Shown piece after piece: positions 16,674 to 25,530 of a stretch of DNA of 64,000 bases; within the stretch, counting starts at the first letter, position 1; every line of letters begins with the position of its first letter. The position numbers and the translations under genes are program-made. Under the pieces are notes generated by a model that worked only from the letters and a program-made list of their open reading frames with translations, was not told where the DNA came from and did no database searches. Origin of the DNA: Bacteroidota bacterium (lineage in GTDB: Bacteria; Bacteroidota; Bacteroidia; UKL13-3); assembly GCA_030680835.1 (NCBI GenBank), contig JAUXUD010000022.1:1-64000 (forward strand). The letters are read 5' to 3'.

Positions 16674-19235
16674 ATGAAGAAAATAATTTCACTTGCTTTT
16701 GCATTGATTTGCCTGCTTCAATTATTAGTTGCTCAAGTTTCGAAAGAACAGGTTTTGCAGGAAATTAAAAGTAAAGGTTTTGCTAATATTGACGAAAATT
16801 CATTTCTGATAAACAATCAATATACAGATGAACAAACCGGATTCACCCATGTTTATTTTAAACAAGCCGTAAATGGCATGGAGGTAGTGAATACCCAAAG
16901 CAGTTTGCATTTTAATAAAAACGGGAAATTATTTTACACAACCATTGATTTTGCAGGTGTGACGCTGAAAGCCAACACACCTGCAACGATTAGTGCCGAA
17001 ACTGCATTGAAGATTGCCTCAGTTCAAGCAGGTATCCATTTAAATCAATTATCAAAGACTGCAATTATTTTAGATGCAAATAAAAGTTTTATGGTTCCTG
17101 CCCATGGCATTTCAAGTGAGCCCATCAGGGGGAAATTTTGTTATTATTCAAACGGTACAGAATTGCTGCCTGCATGGCAGTTTGAAATACTTAATGATGC
17201 AACAAGTGATTGGTTGAATATTTTGGTGAATGCCGCCAGTGGTGCTATTCTGAACCAAATTAACTATACAAATAAATGTAATATTGAAACGATGGGTTCA
17301 TCAACAAAATCAAATGAATATTTCTTTTTGTTCGATGAAAAAGAATCAGGCAAGTTACACGCTGCAAATTATCATGTAATTGCCTTACCCGGAGAAAGTC
17401 CTACGCACGGAGGACGCGCTATCGTTGCAAACCCTTCAACCTTTAATGCTTCGCCATATGGCTGGCATGATACCGATGGCGTTGATGGAGCAGAATTTAC
17501 TATTACCCGTGGCAATAATGTTTGGGCCAAGGAAGATACCCTTAGCAATAATGGCAACGGGTATTCGCCCAACGGAGATTCAAGTCTTTCTTTTGAGTTT
17601 CCATATAATAGTACTGCCAGTCCGCGCACGAATTTAAATGCTGCCATTACCAATTTATTTTACATAAACAATATGATGCACGATATCATGTATAATTATG
17701 GGTTTACAGAAGCGGCTGGAAATTTTCAAACCAATAATTATAATAAGGGGGGTTTGGACAAAGATGAAATGCGGTCGGAGGCCCAGGATGAAGGTATAAG
17801 TGGAGCAAATATCTCTGTTCCCATTGATGGGAGTTCCTGCCGCATGCAAATGACTTTATACCGGCCATTTGGAGCCATAGTAAATAATTTCAGAATAAAC
17901 ACACCGGGCACCAACACCTTATACTCTTCTTATATATCTATTTTTGGTCCAAGGCCACCGGTTCAGGGTATAACATCAAATTTAGTATGGGCCAATGATT
18001 CCTCTTCAAAACCCACTGAGGCATGCAATGAACTTAAGAATACAAGCGAAGTTGCCGGTAAAATTGTTTTAATTGAAAGGGGTGCATCGGATATTATTCC
18101 GAATGGATGCAGCTATCGTCAAAAAATTCTGAATGCCCAGAATGCAGGGGCGATTGGGGTAATTTTTATCAGTTACTTTAGTTCTGTTTATAATGGTGCA
18201 ACCGGCGATACAAATGGCATTAATATTCCTTCTATAATCGTCTCCAATATTACCGGAGACATACTTAAGAACTACATGAAAGCCGGAACAGTAAATGTTT
18301 CCATGTATGACTCATCCATGTTTGGACCCATCTACGACAGTGATTTGGATAACGGAATCATTGCGCATGAGTATGGTCATGGCATTTCTATTCGCCTCAC
18401 GGGGGGGCCTGCCAATTCTAGCTGCCTTTACAATGCTGAAAGTGGCGGTGAAGGCTGGAGCGATTTTTTTGCACTTTATGTATCAGCCAAACCCTGGGAA
18501 ACTTTATTAAGCGGTCGCGGAATGGGTAATTATGCGTTAGGTGAAGATACAAACGGACTCGGTAGCAGGCACTACAAATATAGCAGAAATAAAACCATAA
18601 ATCCGGCCACATACAAAAATGTTGCGATATATCGGGAAACACATGGAGTTGGGTTTGTTTGGTGTACAATGTTATATGATTTGATGCTGAATATGATTGA
18701 TAAATATGGATTTGATACTGACTTCTATAATGGTACAGGAGGCAATAATAAAACACTTCAGATCATCATGATGGGATTGAAACTTCAAAAATGCGGTCCC
18801 GGATTTGTTGATTCAAGAAATGCAATTATTGCAGCTGATTCTGCATTGAACGGTGGTGCAAATTATGCAATGATATGGAAAACTTTTGCCAACCGCGGAC
18901 TCGGTTATTCAGCCATACAGGGAAGCTCAAGCAGTGTGTCGGATCAAACCGAAGCCTTTGACTTACCCCCTGTTTTAAGTACTGGAGAAAACATGGAAAC
19001 CACCGGTATCTCTATTTATCCAAATCCTAATCATGGTATATTTAAACTTTTTGTCTCTTACCCAACAAATAATGTACAGATAGAAATATATAATATCCTT
19101 GGTATTTTAGTACATAAACAAACAGCAATAAGTGAATTAAATACAGTTGATTTATCGGATCAGGCCAATGGTTTATATTTTGTAAAAATAACTGACGGTA
19201 AAAATATTGTTACACAAAAAATTATAAAACAATAA
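16674..19235 (+). CDS. T9SS-exported M36 (fungalysin-type) metalloprotease
   Basis: Secreted zinc protease of 853 residues. It has a signal peptide (1-20, ending LLVAQ) and an FTP-type propeptide to about 200. The catalytic domain is interrupted by a PA (protease-associated) domain around 420-545. Zinc ligands are His565 and His569 in HEYGHG, with Glu566 as catalytic base and Glu593 in GGEGWSDFFA as third ligand. The C-terminal T9SS domain starts at ISIYPNPNHGIFKL. The 61-base gap from the upstream propeller gene holds no clear promoter, so cotranscription is plausible. Confidence 0.92.
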   Translation: MKKIISLAFALICLLQLLVAQVSKEQVLQEIKSKGFANIDENSFLINNQYTDEQTGFTHVYFKQAVNGMEVVNTQSSLHFNKNGKLFYTTIDFAGVTLKANTPATISAETALKIASVQAGIHLNQLSKTAIILDANKSFMVPAHGISSEPIRGKFCYYSNGTELLPAWQFEILNDATSDWLNILVNAASGAILNQINYTNKCNIETMGSSTKSNEYFFLFDEKESGKLHAANYHVIALPGESPTHGGRAIVANPSTFNASPYGWHDTDGVDGAEFTITRGNNVWAKEDTLSNNGNGYSPNGDSSLSFEFPYNSTASPRTNLNAAITNLFYINNMMHDIMYNYGFTEAAGNFQTNNYNKGGLDKDEMRSEAQDEGISGANISVPIDGSSCRMQMTLYRPFGAIVNNFRINTPGTNTLYSSYISIFGPRPPVQGITSNLVWANDSSSKPTEACNELKNTSEVAGKIVLIERGASDIIPNGCSYRQKILNAQNAGAIGVIFISYFSSVYNGATGDTNGINIPSIIVSNITGDILKNYMKAGTVNVSMYDSSMFGPIYDSDLDNGIIAHEYGHGISIRLTGGPANSSCLYNAESGGEGWSDFFALYVSAKPWETLLSGRGMGNYALGEDTNGLGSRHYKYSRNKTINPATYKNVAIYRETHGVGFVWCTMLYDLMLNMIDKYGFDTDFYNGTGGNNKTLQIIMMGLKLQKCGPGFVDSRNAIIAADSALNGGANYAMIWKTFANRGLGYSAIQGSSSSVSDQTEAFDLPPVLSTGENMETTGISIYPNPNHGIFKLFVSYPTNNVQIEIYNILGILVHKQTAISELNTVDLSDQANGLYFVKITDGKNIVTQKIIKQ

Positions 19236-19295
19236 AGTCTCCCTCCTTTTAAACTAATGCCTCAGACACAATCTGTTGAGTTACAAAATGAGTGA

Positions 19296-19350
19296 ATTTA
19301 ATGTAATTCAGTCATTATAATAACTGTATTTAATGTAATTCAGTTATTAT
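19296..19350. repeat. Direct repeats with nested hairpin upstream of the second regulator pair
   Basis: ATTTAATGTAATTCAGTCATTAT (23 bp; described by ends 19296-19318) recurs with one change at 19328-19350, a 32-bp period. A perfect 10-bp inverted repeat, ATAATAACTG (19317-19326) with CAGTTATTAT (19341-19350), is nested in it. It lies 90 bp upstream of operator D, in the 278-base gap after the M36 gene. Could be a regulator site or a weak terminator; no strong U-tract follows. Confidence 0.5.
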
Positions 19351-19439
19351 GTTAACTTGGTTCAGGGTATTTAATAGCTTAACATTCATGTACGAAATAT
19401 TTACATAAAACATACTCTCGTGTTCATTTGAACAATCTT

Positions 19440-19508
19440 ACCATTCACTCGGTATTCGCTACCATTCAAACATTTGTTGCGGTTAAAAATAATAAACTGC
19501 TAAATTTG
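19440..19508 (+). promoter_or_regulatory. Candidate LytTR operator D and promoter upstream of the second LytTR/kinase pair
   Basis: ACCATT cores at 19440 and 19461, 21 bp apart, lie within TTACCATTCACTCGG and CTACCATTCAAACAT. A perfect TAAATTTG box at 19501-19508 begins 40 bp after the second core. The first ATG (19514) is only 6 bases past the box, so the message is either leaderless or translated from the next ATG at 19526. Suggests autoregulation by a LytTR protein. Confidence 0.7.
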
Positions 19509-19513
19509 ACCTC

Positions 19514-20299
19514 ATGACATTGGAAATGAAGGTACTGATAGTAGATGATGAAGAACCTGCGCGTAATGTTCTCGCGTCGCTATTAAAGACCTATTGCCCG
19601 GAAATAAATATAATTGGATTGGCTGATTCTGCAGCGCAGGCAAGGGAATACTTGGGTTCAAACCCGGTGGATGCGCTTTTTCTGGATATATCAATGCCCA
19701 ACGAAAATGGTTTTGATTTGCTGGAATCAATTGACAGCAGTAAGTACCTTTTTGTATTTGTTACGGCGCATGACCAATATGCTTTAAAGGCCTTGCGTGC
19801 CAGTGCCGTTGACTACTTACAAAAACCGGTTGATATTGATGAACTGAAAGAAGCCGTTACAAAACTGGTTCGTATGAAAACACTCATACAACAAACTCCT
19901 TCTGCATTTTCAGATTATCAGCAATCCTTACAGGGTCTCATGCGTAATATGGAAAACCGAAAAGGGGTACAACGTTTATGCCTGCCGGGAACTCATGGTT
20001 TTACCATTCTTGATGTGGATGAAATACTATATATGGATGCTGACAGTAATTATACGATATTTCATTTGAGTAACTTAAAGAAAATTGTAGTATCAAAATC
20101 CATGAAAGAATTTGAAGACCTGCTTGATGAAAAATCATTTTTCAGAATCCATAAATCAAGTGTCATTCATTTAAAATATCTGAAAGAGTTTTCAAGAGTT
20201 GATGGGTATTATGCAGTGATGGCAGATAACAGTTCCATTCCGGTTTCAAGAAGAAGAATCCCTGAGTTCCTTGCGGCACTGGATTTATATAATAAGTAG
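19514..20299 (+). CDS. LytTR-family response regulator (RR2)
   Basis: Paralogue of RR1. The receiver domain has DDE at 11-13, phosphoacceptor Asp58 in FLDISMP, FVTAHDQ, and QKP in VDYLQKPVDIDEL. The LytTR domain covers about 155-255 with DADSNYTIFHL, the FRIHKSSVIHLKYL segment and the SRRR end. The ATG at 19514 lies almost on the predicted transcription start, so the ATG at 19526 (MKVLIVDDE) may be the true start; the receiver would still be complete. The partner kinase follows after 9 bases. It carries its own candidate LytTR operator. Confidence 0.93.
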   Translation: MTLEMKVLIVDDEEPARNVLASLLKTYCPEINIIGLADSAAQAREYLGSNPVDALFLDISMPNENGFDLLESIDSSKYLFVFVTAHDQYALKALRASAVDYLQKPVDIDELKEAVTKLVRMKTLIQQTPSAFSDYQQSLQGLMRNMENRKGVQRLCLPGTHGFTILDVDEILYMDADSNYTIFHLSNLKKIVVSKSMKEFEDLLDEKSFFRIHKSSVIHLKYLKEFSRVDGYYAVMADNSSIPVSRRRIPEFLAALDLYNK

Positions 20300-20308
20300 A
20301 TTCAATTT

Positions 20309-23215
20309 ATGAAGCCGCGCTTTATACTGCTTTTGATTTTGTTAATGCTGGCAATAAATACGGTTAAAGCCCAGTCGCCACTATACAAACACTATACTGT
20401 TGGAGATGGTTTGCCAAGTACAACCGTTTACGGAATCATACAGGATTCTAAAGGATATATGTGGTTTGGTACAGAAAACGGTGCTGCCCGTTTCGATGGA
20501 AAATTTTTTCAGACTTTTACTATTCATGACGGACTCACCGATAATATTATTATAGATTTATTTGAGGACCGCAAGGGTAGAATCTGGTTCCTGACTTTAA
20601 ACGGTCGGTTATGTTATTACCTAAACGGAAAAGTTTATAATCCCACAAACGATCCATTATTGAAAAAGCTACCCGAATCAGGCATCGTTTATTCTTCACT
20701 GGATGATGAAGAGGGAAATGTGTATTTTGCACCGTCACACAAAACGATAAAAATTTCAGATTCCGACTATACAAACTTATACGATTCTATTAGTGATGAA
20801 AATCCCTGGATTCACAAATTAAGTAAGTCGGTATACCTGTTAAAATCTAATAGGATACTTTTTAAACCCGGAATCCCATTTTATTTTTATACCTCCGGGG
20901 GTTTGTTCAGCTTCGAAAAAAAAGTTCGCAAGCTGATTTCTTCAGATAAAATTTCATTGATAATCAGACCTAATTTTCAAAAGCAAATAAAAGAGGATTT
21001 TTGGATTTGTTCATACGACCAGGGCATAATTAAAATCAAAGATTTCAGAAAAGCCCATCCACAAATTAAAATATATTTTCCTGGCAAACAAGTAAGCAGG
21101 ATATATGAAGACCGGGAAGAAAACCTATGGTTCGGCACCACAGGCAGTGGCGTGTTTTTGCTTCCCCGGAATATTAAAACAGCAGTATCATACAAAAATA
21201 CAGAGGGTCTGCCACAGGAAAATATTAAAGTTTTGTTTAAAGACAAGCAGAATACGATTTGGGCTGGATCAATAAAAAACAATTTGTACAATATTAAAAA
21301 TGGTGAATTAAATAAGTTTTCTTTAATTACATCGATACCCGGTCTAAATACCCCGGTCTATGATATTTGCGGAGATTTATCAGGGAATTTATATGTGGCT
21401 ACAATTCTTGACCTGATCATGTTTAAAAAAGGCATAGTGGATTCACGTGGAATTATCCTTAAAAATGCCATGAAGAATTATACAGGGGCCTGGACATCGA
21501 ATTATAAATCCCTTTCTGTTAAGAAAAATGGGAATATTCTGGCTGCAAACCATTTTATGTTATCCCTTTTTAATTTAAACGATAATCTGGGCAAACGGTA
21601 CCTGATGTCAAATATAATTCCGACAAAGAATGTCCGTATTTATACTGCCACAATTGATAAAAATGAAACGATTTGGATTGCCAATAATGCCGGCCTTAAT
21701 AAGCTTCAAGGAGATCGTTTGATATCTTTATCTCATCAAAATCCTGTTCTTAAACATGCTATCTCCCGTATTATTGAAACTCATGATGGAAACCTGATTC
21801 TTGCCACAAGAAGTAAGGGTATAGTACTTTATGACGGTTCAAAAGTTTTACAAATATTTTCGGAACATGATGGCCTTGCATCTGATATATGCAATAAATT
21901 ATACCTTGATAAAAACAAAGTTTGGGTAGCAACATCCAAAGGTGTAAGTCAACTGTCTTATAAAGATAAAAAACTCCGTTTGATTCGCAATTATACCATG
22001 GATGACGGCTTGCTATCAAATGAAATAAACGATGTGGTAACTCATAAAGACACTATTTACGTTGCCACAACTGAAGGACTAAGCATTATTTTGGAAGGAA
22101 AGAAAGAAAGATCATCTCCGCCTTTTATGTATATTACAACCGTTCAATATGGGGGTATTAGTATTATAAATTCGAAGGATTCAGTATTTGCATATGGTAA
22201 CAATTATTTAAAATTTGGATTTATCGCTTTAACATACCAGCAGCCATTAAAAGTGCAATACATGTTCCGGCTGAATGGAGCAGATGATACCTGGAAATTA
22301 AATACGAGCGGTTCGGTAGATTATCCGGCACTTTTACCCGGTGAATATACTTTTGAAGTAAAAGCGAAAAAGGTTAACAGTAACTGGTCGGAAATACGAC
22401 AATTTCATTTTATCATTAAGGCACCATTCTGGATGCAAAACTGGTTTTATGTAATGATATGGAGTCTTATTCTGACCATTTTGGCGATGACTATATATTA
22501 TATTTTCCGGCAAAAAAGAAATGCAAAACTAAAAAAAAGAGAAATGCAAAATCACATGGTTCATTTGGAGCAACAAGCTTTAAGTGCATTAATGAATCCG
22601 CATTTTATTTTCAATGCCCTGAATTCGATACAGGAATACCTCCACAAGAATGATACACTTTCTGCCAATAAATATCTTTCCCTTTTTGCCAGGCTCACGC
22701 GAAAAAACATGGAAGCTGTTATGAAAAACTGTGTTTCACTGGAAGACGAACTGGAACGGTTAAAACTATACCTGAATTTTGAAAAGCTGCGCTTCGGTGA
22801 GAAACTGAAATATGAGATTAATGTGCCAGAGGATATGGATATAGAAGACTTGTTAATTCCACCCATGGTATTACAACCTTTTGTTGAAAATGCAATATGG
22901 CATGGTTTAATGCCTTTAACAGATGGAGGTCGGATTATAATTAGTGTTAAAATGCCGGATGAATTAAATTACCAGGTTATCATCAGAGATACAGGGATTG
23001 GTATTGATACCAGCAAGGAAATAAAAAAAGGTCAGGAATTAACCCATAACAGTAAAGGCATGAAACTAACCAAAGAACGGTTGGATCTTTGGTCGCGAAG
23101 CATTGGTGGAAAATTTGATTTGCACATTCAGCAGATTCAGGCTGCAGATGGTATTATTGGGGGTACCGAAGTTACGATAACGCTTCCCACGCAAACGGTG
23201 ATGAGTAATCAGTAG
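20309..23215 (+). CDS. Two-component regulator-propeller sensor histidine kinase (LytS-type), HK2
   Basis: Membrane sensor kinase of 968 residues paired with RR2. It has a signal peptide (1-21, ending VKAQ). Periplasmic propeller repeats follow (QDSKGYMWFGTENGAARFDG, EDRKGRIWFLTLNG, DREENLWFGTTGSGVF), then a Y_Y_Y domain near 620-705 and a transmembrane segment near 713-735. The His_kinase MNPHFIFN places His765, and the N-box is ENAIWHG. A C-terminal ATPase with RDTGIGID is present. Same architecture as HK1, and here with the usual His in the N-box. The kinase dimer is expected to phosphorylate Asp58 of RR2. Confidence 0.93.
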   Translation: MKPRFILLLILLMLAINTVKAQSPLYKHYTVGDGLPSTTVYGIIQDSKGYMWFGTENGAARFDGKFFQTFTIHDGLTDNIIIDLFEDRKGRIWFLTLNGRLCYYLNGKVYNPTNDPLLKKLPESGIVYSSLDDEEGNVYFAPSHKTIKISDSDYTNLYDSISDENPWIHKLSKSVYLLKSNRILFKPGIPFYFYTSGGLFSFEKKVRKLISSDKISLIIRPNFQKQIKEDFWICSYDQGIIKIKDFRKAHPQIKIYFPGKQVSRIYEDREENLWFGTTGSGVFLLPRNIKTAVSYKNTEGLPQENIKVLFKDKQNTIWAGSIKNNLYNIKNGELNKFSLITSIPGLNTPVYDICGDLSGNLYVATILDLIMFKKGIVDSRGIILKNAMKNYTGAWTSNYKSLSVKKNGNILAANHFMLSLFNLNDNLGKRYLMSNIIPTKNVRIYTATIDKNETIWIANNAGLNKLQGDRLISLSHQNPVLKHAISRIIETHDGNLILATRSKGIVLYDGSKVLQIFSEHDGLASDICNKLYLDKNKVWVATSKGVSQLSYKDKKLRLIRNYTMDDGLLSNEINDVVTHKDTIYVATTEGLSIILEGKKERSSPPFMYITTVQYGGISIINSKDSVFAYGNNYLKFGFIALTYQQPLKVQYMFRLNGADDTWKLNTSGSVDYPALLPGEYTFEVKAKKVNSNWSEIRQFHFIIKAPFWMQNWFYVMIWSLILTILAMTIYYIFRQKRNAKLKKREMQNHMVHLEQQALSALMNPHFIFNALNSIQEYLHKNDTLSANKYLSLFARLTRKNMEAVMKNCVSLEDELERLKLYLNFEKLRFGEKLKYEINVPEDMDIEDLLIPPMVLQPFVENAIWHGLMPLTDGGRIIISVKMPDELNYQVIIRDTGIGIDTSKEIKKGQELTHNSKGMKLTKERLDLWSRSIGGKFDLHIQQIQAADGIIGGTEVTITLPTQTVMSNQ

Positions 23216-23397
23216 TCGGTAACATGTATGGTGTCAGTGCGGAGTTGAGAACTATCTCCATTGAAATCAAATACGTCATAAGCAATCCAAAATTTATTTT
23301 CACTCAATGCTGTTCTCGACTTCGAACTGACATGCGACTCCGCTGAACTGACATGTGATTTCTGATTACTTTTTTTACCAGACATTTCATTTCTGTT

Positions 23398-23467
23398 ACC
23401 ATTCAATCGGCAAAATAAACCGTTTACTCATTTGGTCTGATTAAACAGTTTATTGTGTTTACGTTTG
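23398..23467 (+). promoter_or_regulatory. Candidate LytTR operator E and promoter of the Rhs operon
   Basis: An ACCATT core at 23398 (in TTACCATTCAATCGG) and an ACCGTT core at 23419 (in AACCGTTTACTCAT) are 21 bp apart. A perfect TACGTTTG -7 box at 23460-23467 begins 41 bp after the second core. The ATG is at 23492, giving a leader of about 20 bases. The first half-site is nearly identical to that of operator D, so RR2 is the likelier regulator. Confidence 0.75.
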
Positions 23468-23491
23468 AGTCAGGTGTTTTGAAATTACGGA

Positions 23492-25060
23492 ATGAGAAAT
23501 TATAAAAATATTTACCGGTGTTTTAAACTTTTAATATTTATTGGAGTTTTATTCTTTGCAAACAAAGGAATCCTCCATGCACAAATAATTATCCAGCCGC
23601 CTATATTAGGAAATGATGTGGGTCAATACCAAATATTGGAATTAAACCTGATTAATAATTCGGGAACAGAATACAATGCCTTCATTTCTTACGAGATTAA
23701 TTTTGGTCAAACCGCTCCAAATAAACTGGAAACATCGGGCACTACTAAAAAATTTAAAATTCCTGCAAGTGGATTATTAATAAGTGTTGCCAATATTCAA
23801 AATCTCTTATTGCCTATAAATCCTGGAATTAAAGCTTCACAACCCTTTACTGAATATTTGATTCAAAATGCAAAATTTCCGGATGGTTATTACCGGATTT
23901 GTGTGAAAGTATTTGATGAAGTTACCCAAAGTGAACTGGGAAATGTATGTTATGAGTTTAAGATTGAATCTTTAAGCAGTATTTTTTTGGTGTCGCCTTC
24001 CAATAATGAAATTGTAAATAATGAATTTCAGTTGTTTTCATGGACAGCATTAACACAACTTTCAAATCCGCAATATGAACTGGTGCTTATCGAAGTATTA
24101 AAAGGCCAAAGTCTCATTCAGGCTGCAAAATCAAACCGTGCTTTTTATACACAGCAATCTGCTACCAATATTTTACAGTTAAGCTTTGCTTCAAGAACAA
24201 TGACACCTGATGGAATCTACCTCTGGTATGTTCGGATCATGAATGGAAATAATGAGATTGCAAAATCGGAGCTATGGTCGTTCAGATATCAGGTGAGTTC
24301 CCCCATGGATTCTATTTATGGATCTGATGCGAAAATGTATTCCGCTCCCATGGATTCGGCAATCAATGATGCCGTAGTACATCCGCCGGAATTAAAATTT
24401 CCAAAACATAATTCATCCATTAAAATGCAGGATATGGATAGTGTGGTTTTTAGCTGGGCGCATGAACGCAGCGCGATAAAGGGTTCCATTATTTATGAAT
24501 ACAGATTGTTTGAAGTAAATGAATCGGGAGATAAAGAGGATTCACTAATTTATACAGCAAAAAAGAAAGAAGAATTAAAACTTTTGCTTCCTAAAAAATT
24601 TAAATATAAGGAAGGCAAACGTTACAAATGGACAGTAGCTGCAACAGGTAACCGGAAATTAAAACCCTGTAAAAAAGGGTGCAGCAGCGCTTCTTATATT
24701 TTTGAAATCGGACATAATCCACATACACTTCAATACTATAAAATGGTAAATGAAAACGGTGGGAATTTTGTAGAAGTTAAAGATCAGATAAACTTTACTT
24801 GCTGTAACTCCATTGACCACCATGATGGGATTAGCCTGGTACTCTTTAGCAGCAATACCGACCGGGTTTTGATTATTGATTCAATTTGCGTAAAAGATTC
24901 CAATGAAAAACTAATCCATATGGGTTCTTTTAGGTTTTCTCTTTTGCTTGATGATTTAAAAGCAGAGGAGCCTTATATATTGAGAGTTGGTAACGGAACG
25001 GTTTACGAATATTTAAGATTTAGAAAAGCAAATAAAGTAACGAACGCCCGCGAAAAATGA
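23492..25060 (+). CDS. Secreted TANFOR-like protein, first gene of the Rhs operon
   Basis: A 522-residue protein with an N-terminal signal peptide (cleavage near HAQ, residues 29-31). No enzyme motif is recognised. The N-terminal 150 residues read as a beta-sandwich (ELNLINNSGTEYNAFISYEI ... FPDGYYRICVKVFDEVTQSE), a pattern I associate with TANFOR-type domains; this assignment is by memory and not certain. A second module (FLVSPSNNEIVNNEFQLFSW ... PDGIYLWYVRI) resembles fibronectin/Ig-like repeats. The ending lacks a T9SS YPNP domain. The same N-terminal pattern recurs in the beta-barrel that ends this operon (39949). The stop overlaps the next start (ATGA). Confidence 0.7.
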   Translation: MRNYKNIYRCFKLLIFIGVLFFANKGILHAQIIIQPPILGNDVGQYQILELNLINNSGTEYNAFISYEINFGQTAPNKLETSGTTKKFKIPASGLLISVANIQNLLLPINPGIKASQPFTEYLIQNAKFPDGYYRICVKVFDEVTQSELGNVCYEFKIESLSSIFLVSPSNNEIVNNEFQLFSWTALTQLSNPQYELVLIEVLKGQSLIQAAKSNRAFYTQQSATNILQLSFASRTMTPDGIYLWYVRIMNGNNEIAKSELWSFRYQVSSPMDSIYGSDAKMYSAPMDSAINDAVVHPPELKFPKHNSSIKMQDMDSVVFSWAHERSAIKGSIIYEYRLFEVNESGDKEDSLIYTAKKKEELKLLLPKKFKYKEGKRYKWTVAATGNRKLKPCKKGCSSASYIFEIGHNPHTLQYYKMVNENGGNFVEVKDQINFTCCNSIDHHDGISLVLFSSNTDRVLIIDSICVKDSNEKLIHMGSFRFSLLLDDLKAEEPYILRVGNGTVYEYLRFRKANKVTNAREK

Positions 25061-25530
25061 AAGTGAAAAAGTTGTTGTATTATATATTATTCGTTTCTCT
25101 TTTGGGCTTGTTAAACAATTGCAGAACAGAAGTGAAAAAGAAAGATGCACCGGTTACTATTGACTTTGATGCACGAATGCCGGGAAGAAATGGAATGGAT
25201 GAAGCAAATTCTTCATCTGTTATCCTAAGGGTTCAATTAGTGGGTTCGAAAGCGGATCTGATAAAATATGGTTTAAGTATTACACATGAGCAACGTCTTA
25301 GAAATGATTACTACATGTTAAAATTTTCAAAAGATATTTACCTGATTTCAGGGGCTGATACTATACCATGCGTTGATAGCCACAGCGAGCAGTTATATAT
25401 GGATCTGCCTTACAGAACTTTTATCCTGAATTTTGGCGAATACCTTATAAAAGATAATGATGAAATTCTTGTTATTGACAGAGTTTTCTCCAATAAACCA
25501 TTGCTGGTTTCTATCCATAAAAATTTATGA
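25057..25530 (+). CDS. Small putative lipoprotein in the Rhs operon
   Basis: A 157-residue protein with a hydrophobic N-terminus followed by LLNNC, a loose lipobox at about residue 22; the Asn residues make it non-canonical. No family is recognised. It is translationally coupled on both sides (ATGA overlaps at 25057 and 25527). Position suggests an envelope role supporting the following large proteins, but that is inference. Confidence 0.65.
   Translation: MKVKKLLYYILFVSLLGLLNNCRTEVKKKDAPVTIDFDARMPGRNGMDEANSSSVILRVQLVGSKADLIKYGLSITHEQRLRNDYYMLKFSKDIYLISGADTIPCVDSHSEQLYMDLPYRTFILNFGEYLIKDNDEILVIDRVFSNKPLLVSIHKNL

Noticed and set aside
23209-23406. 65-codon minus-strand frame in the kinase-Rhs gap as a real gene
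   Set aside because: No family, no promoter, overlap with the kinase end, and internal repeats; kept only as a low-interest finding.
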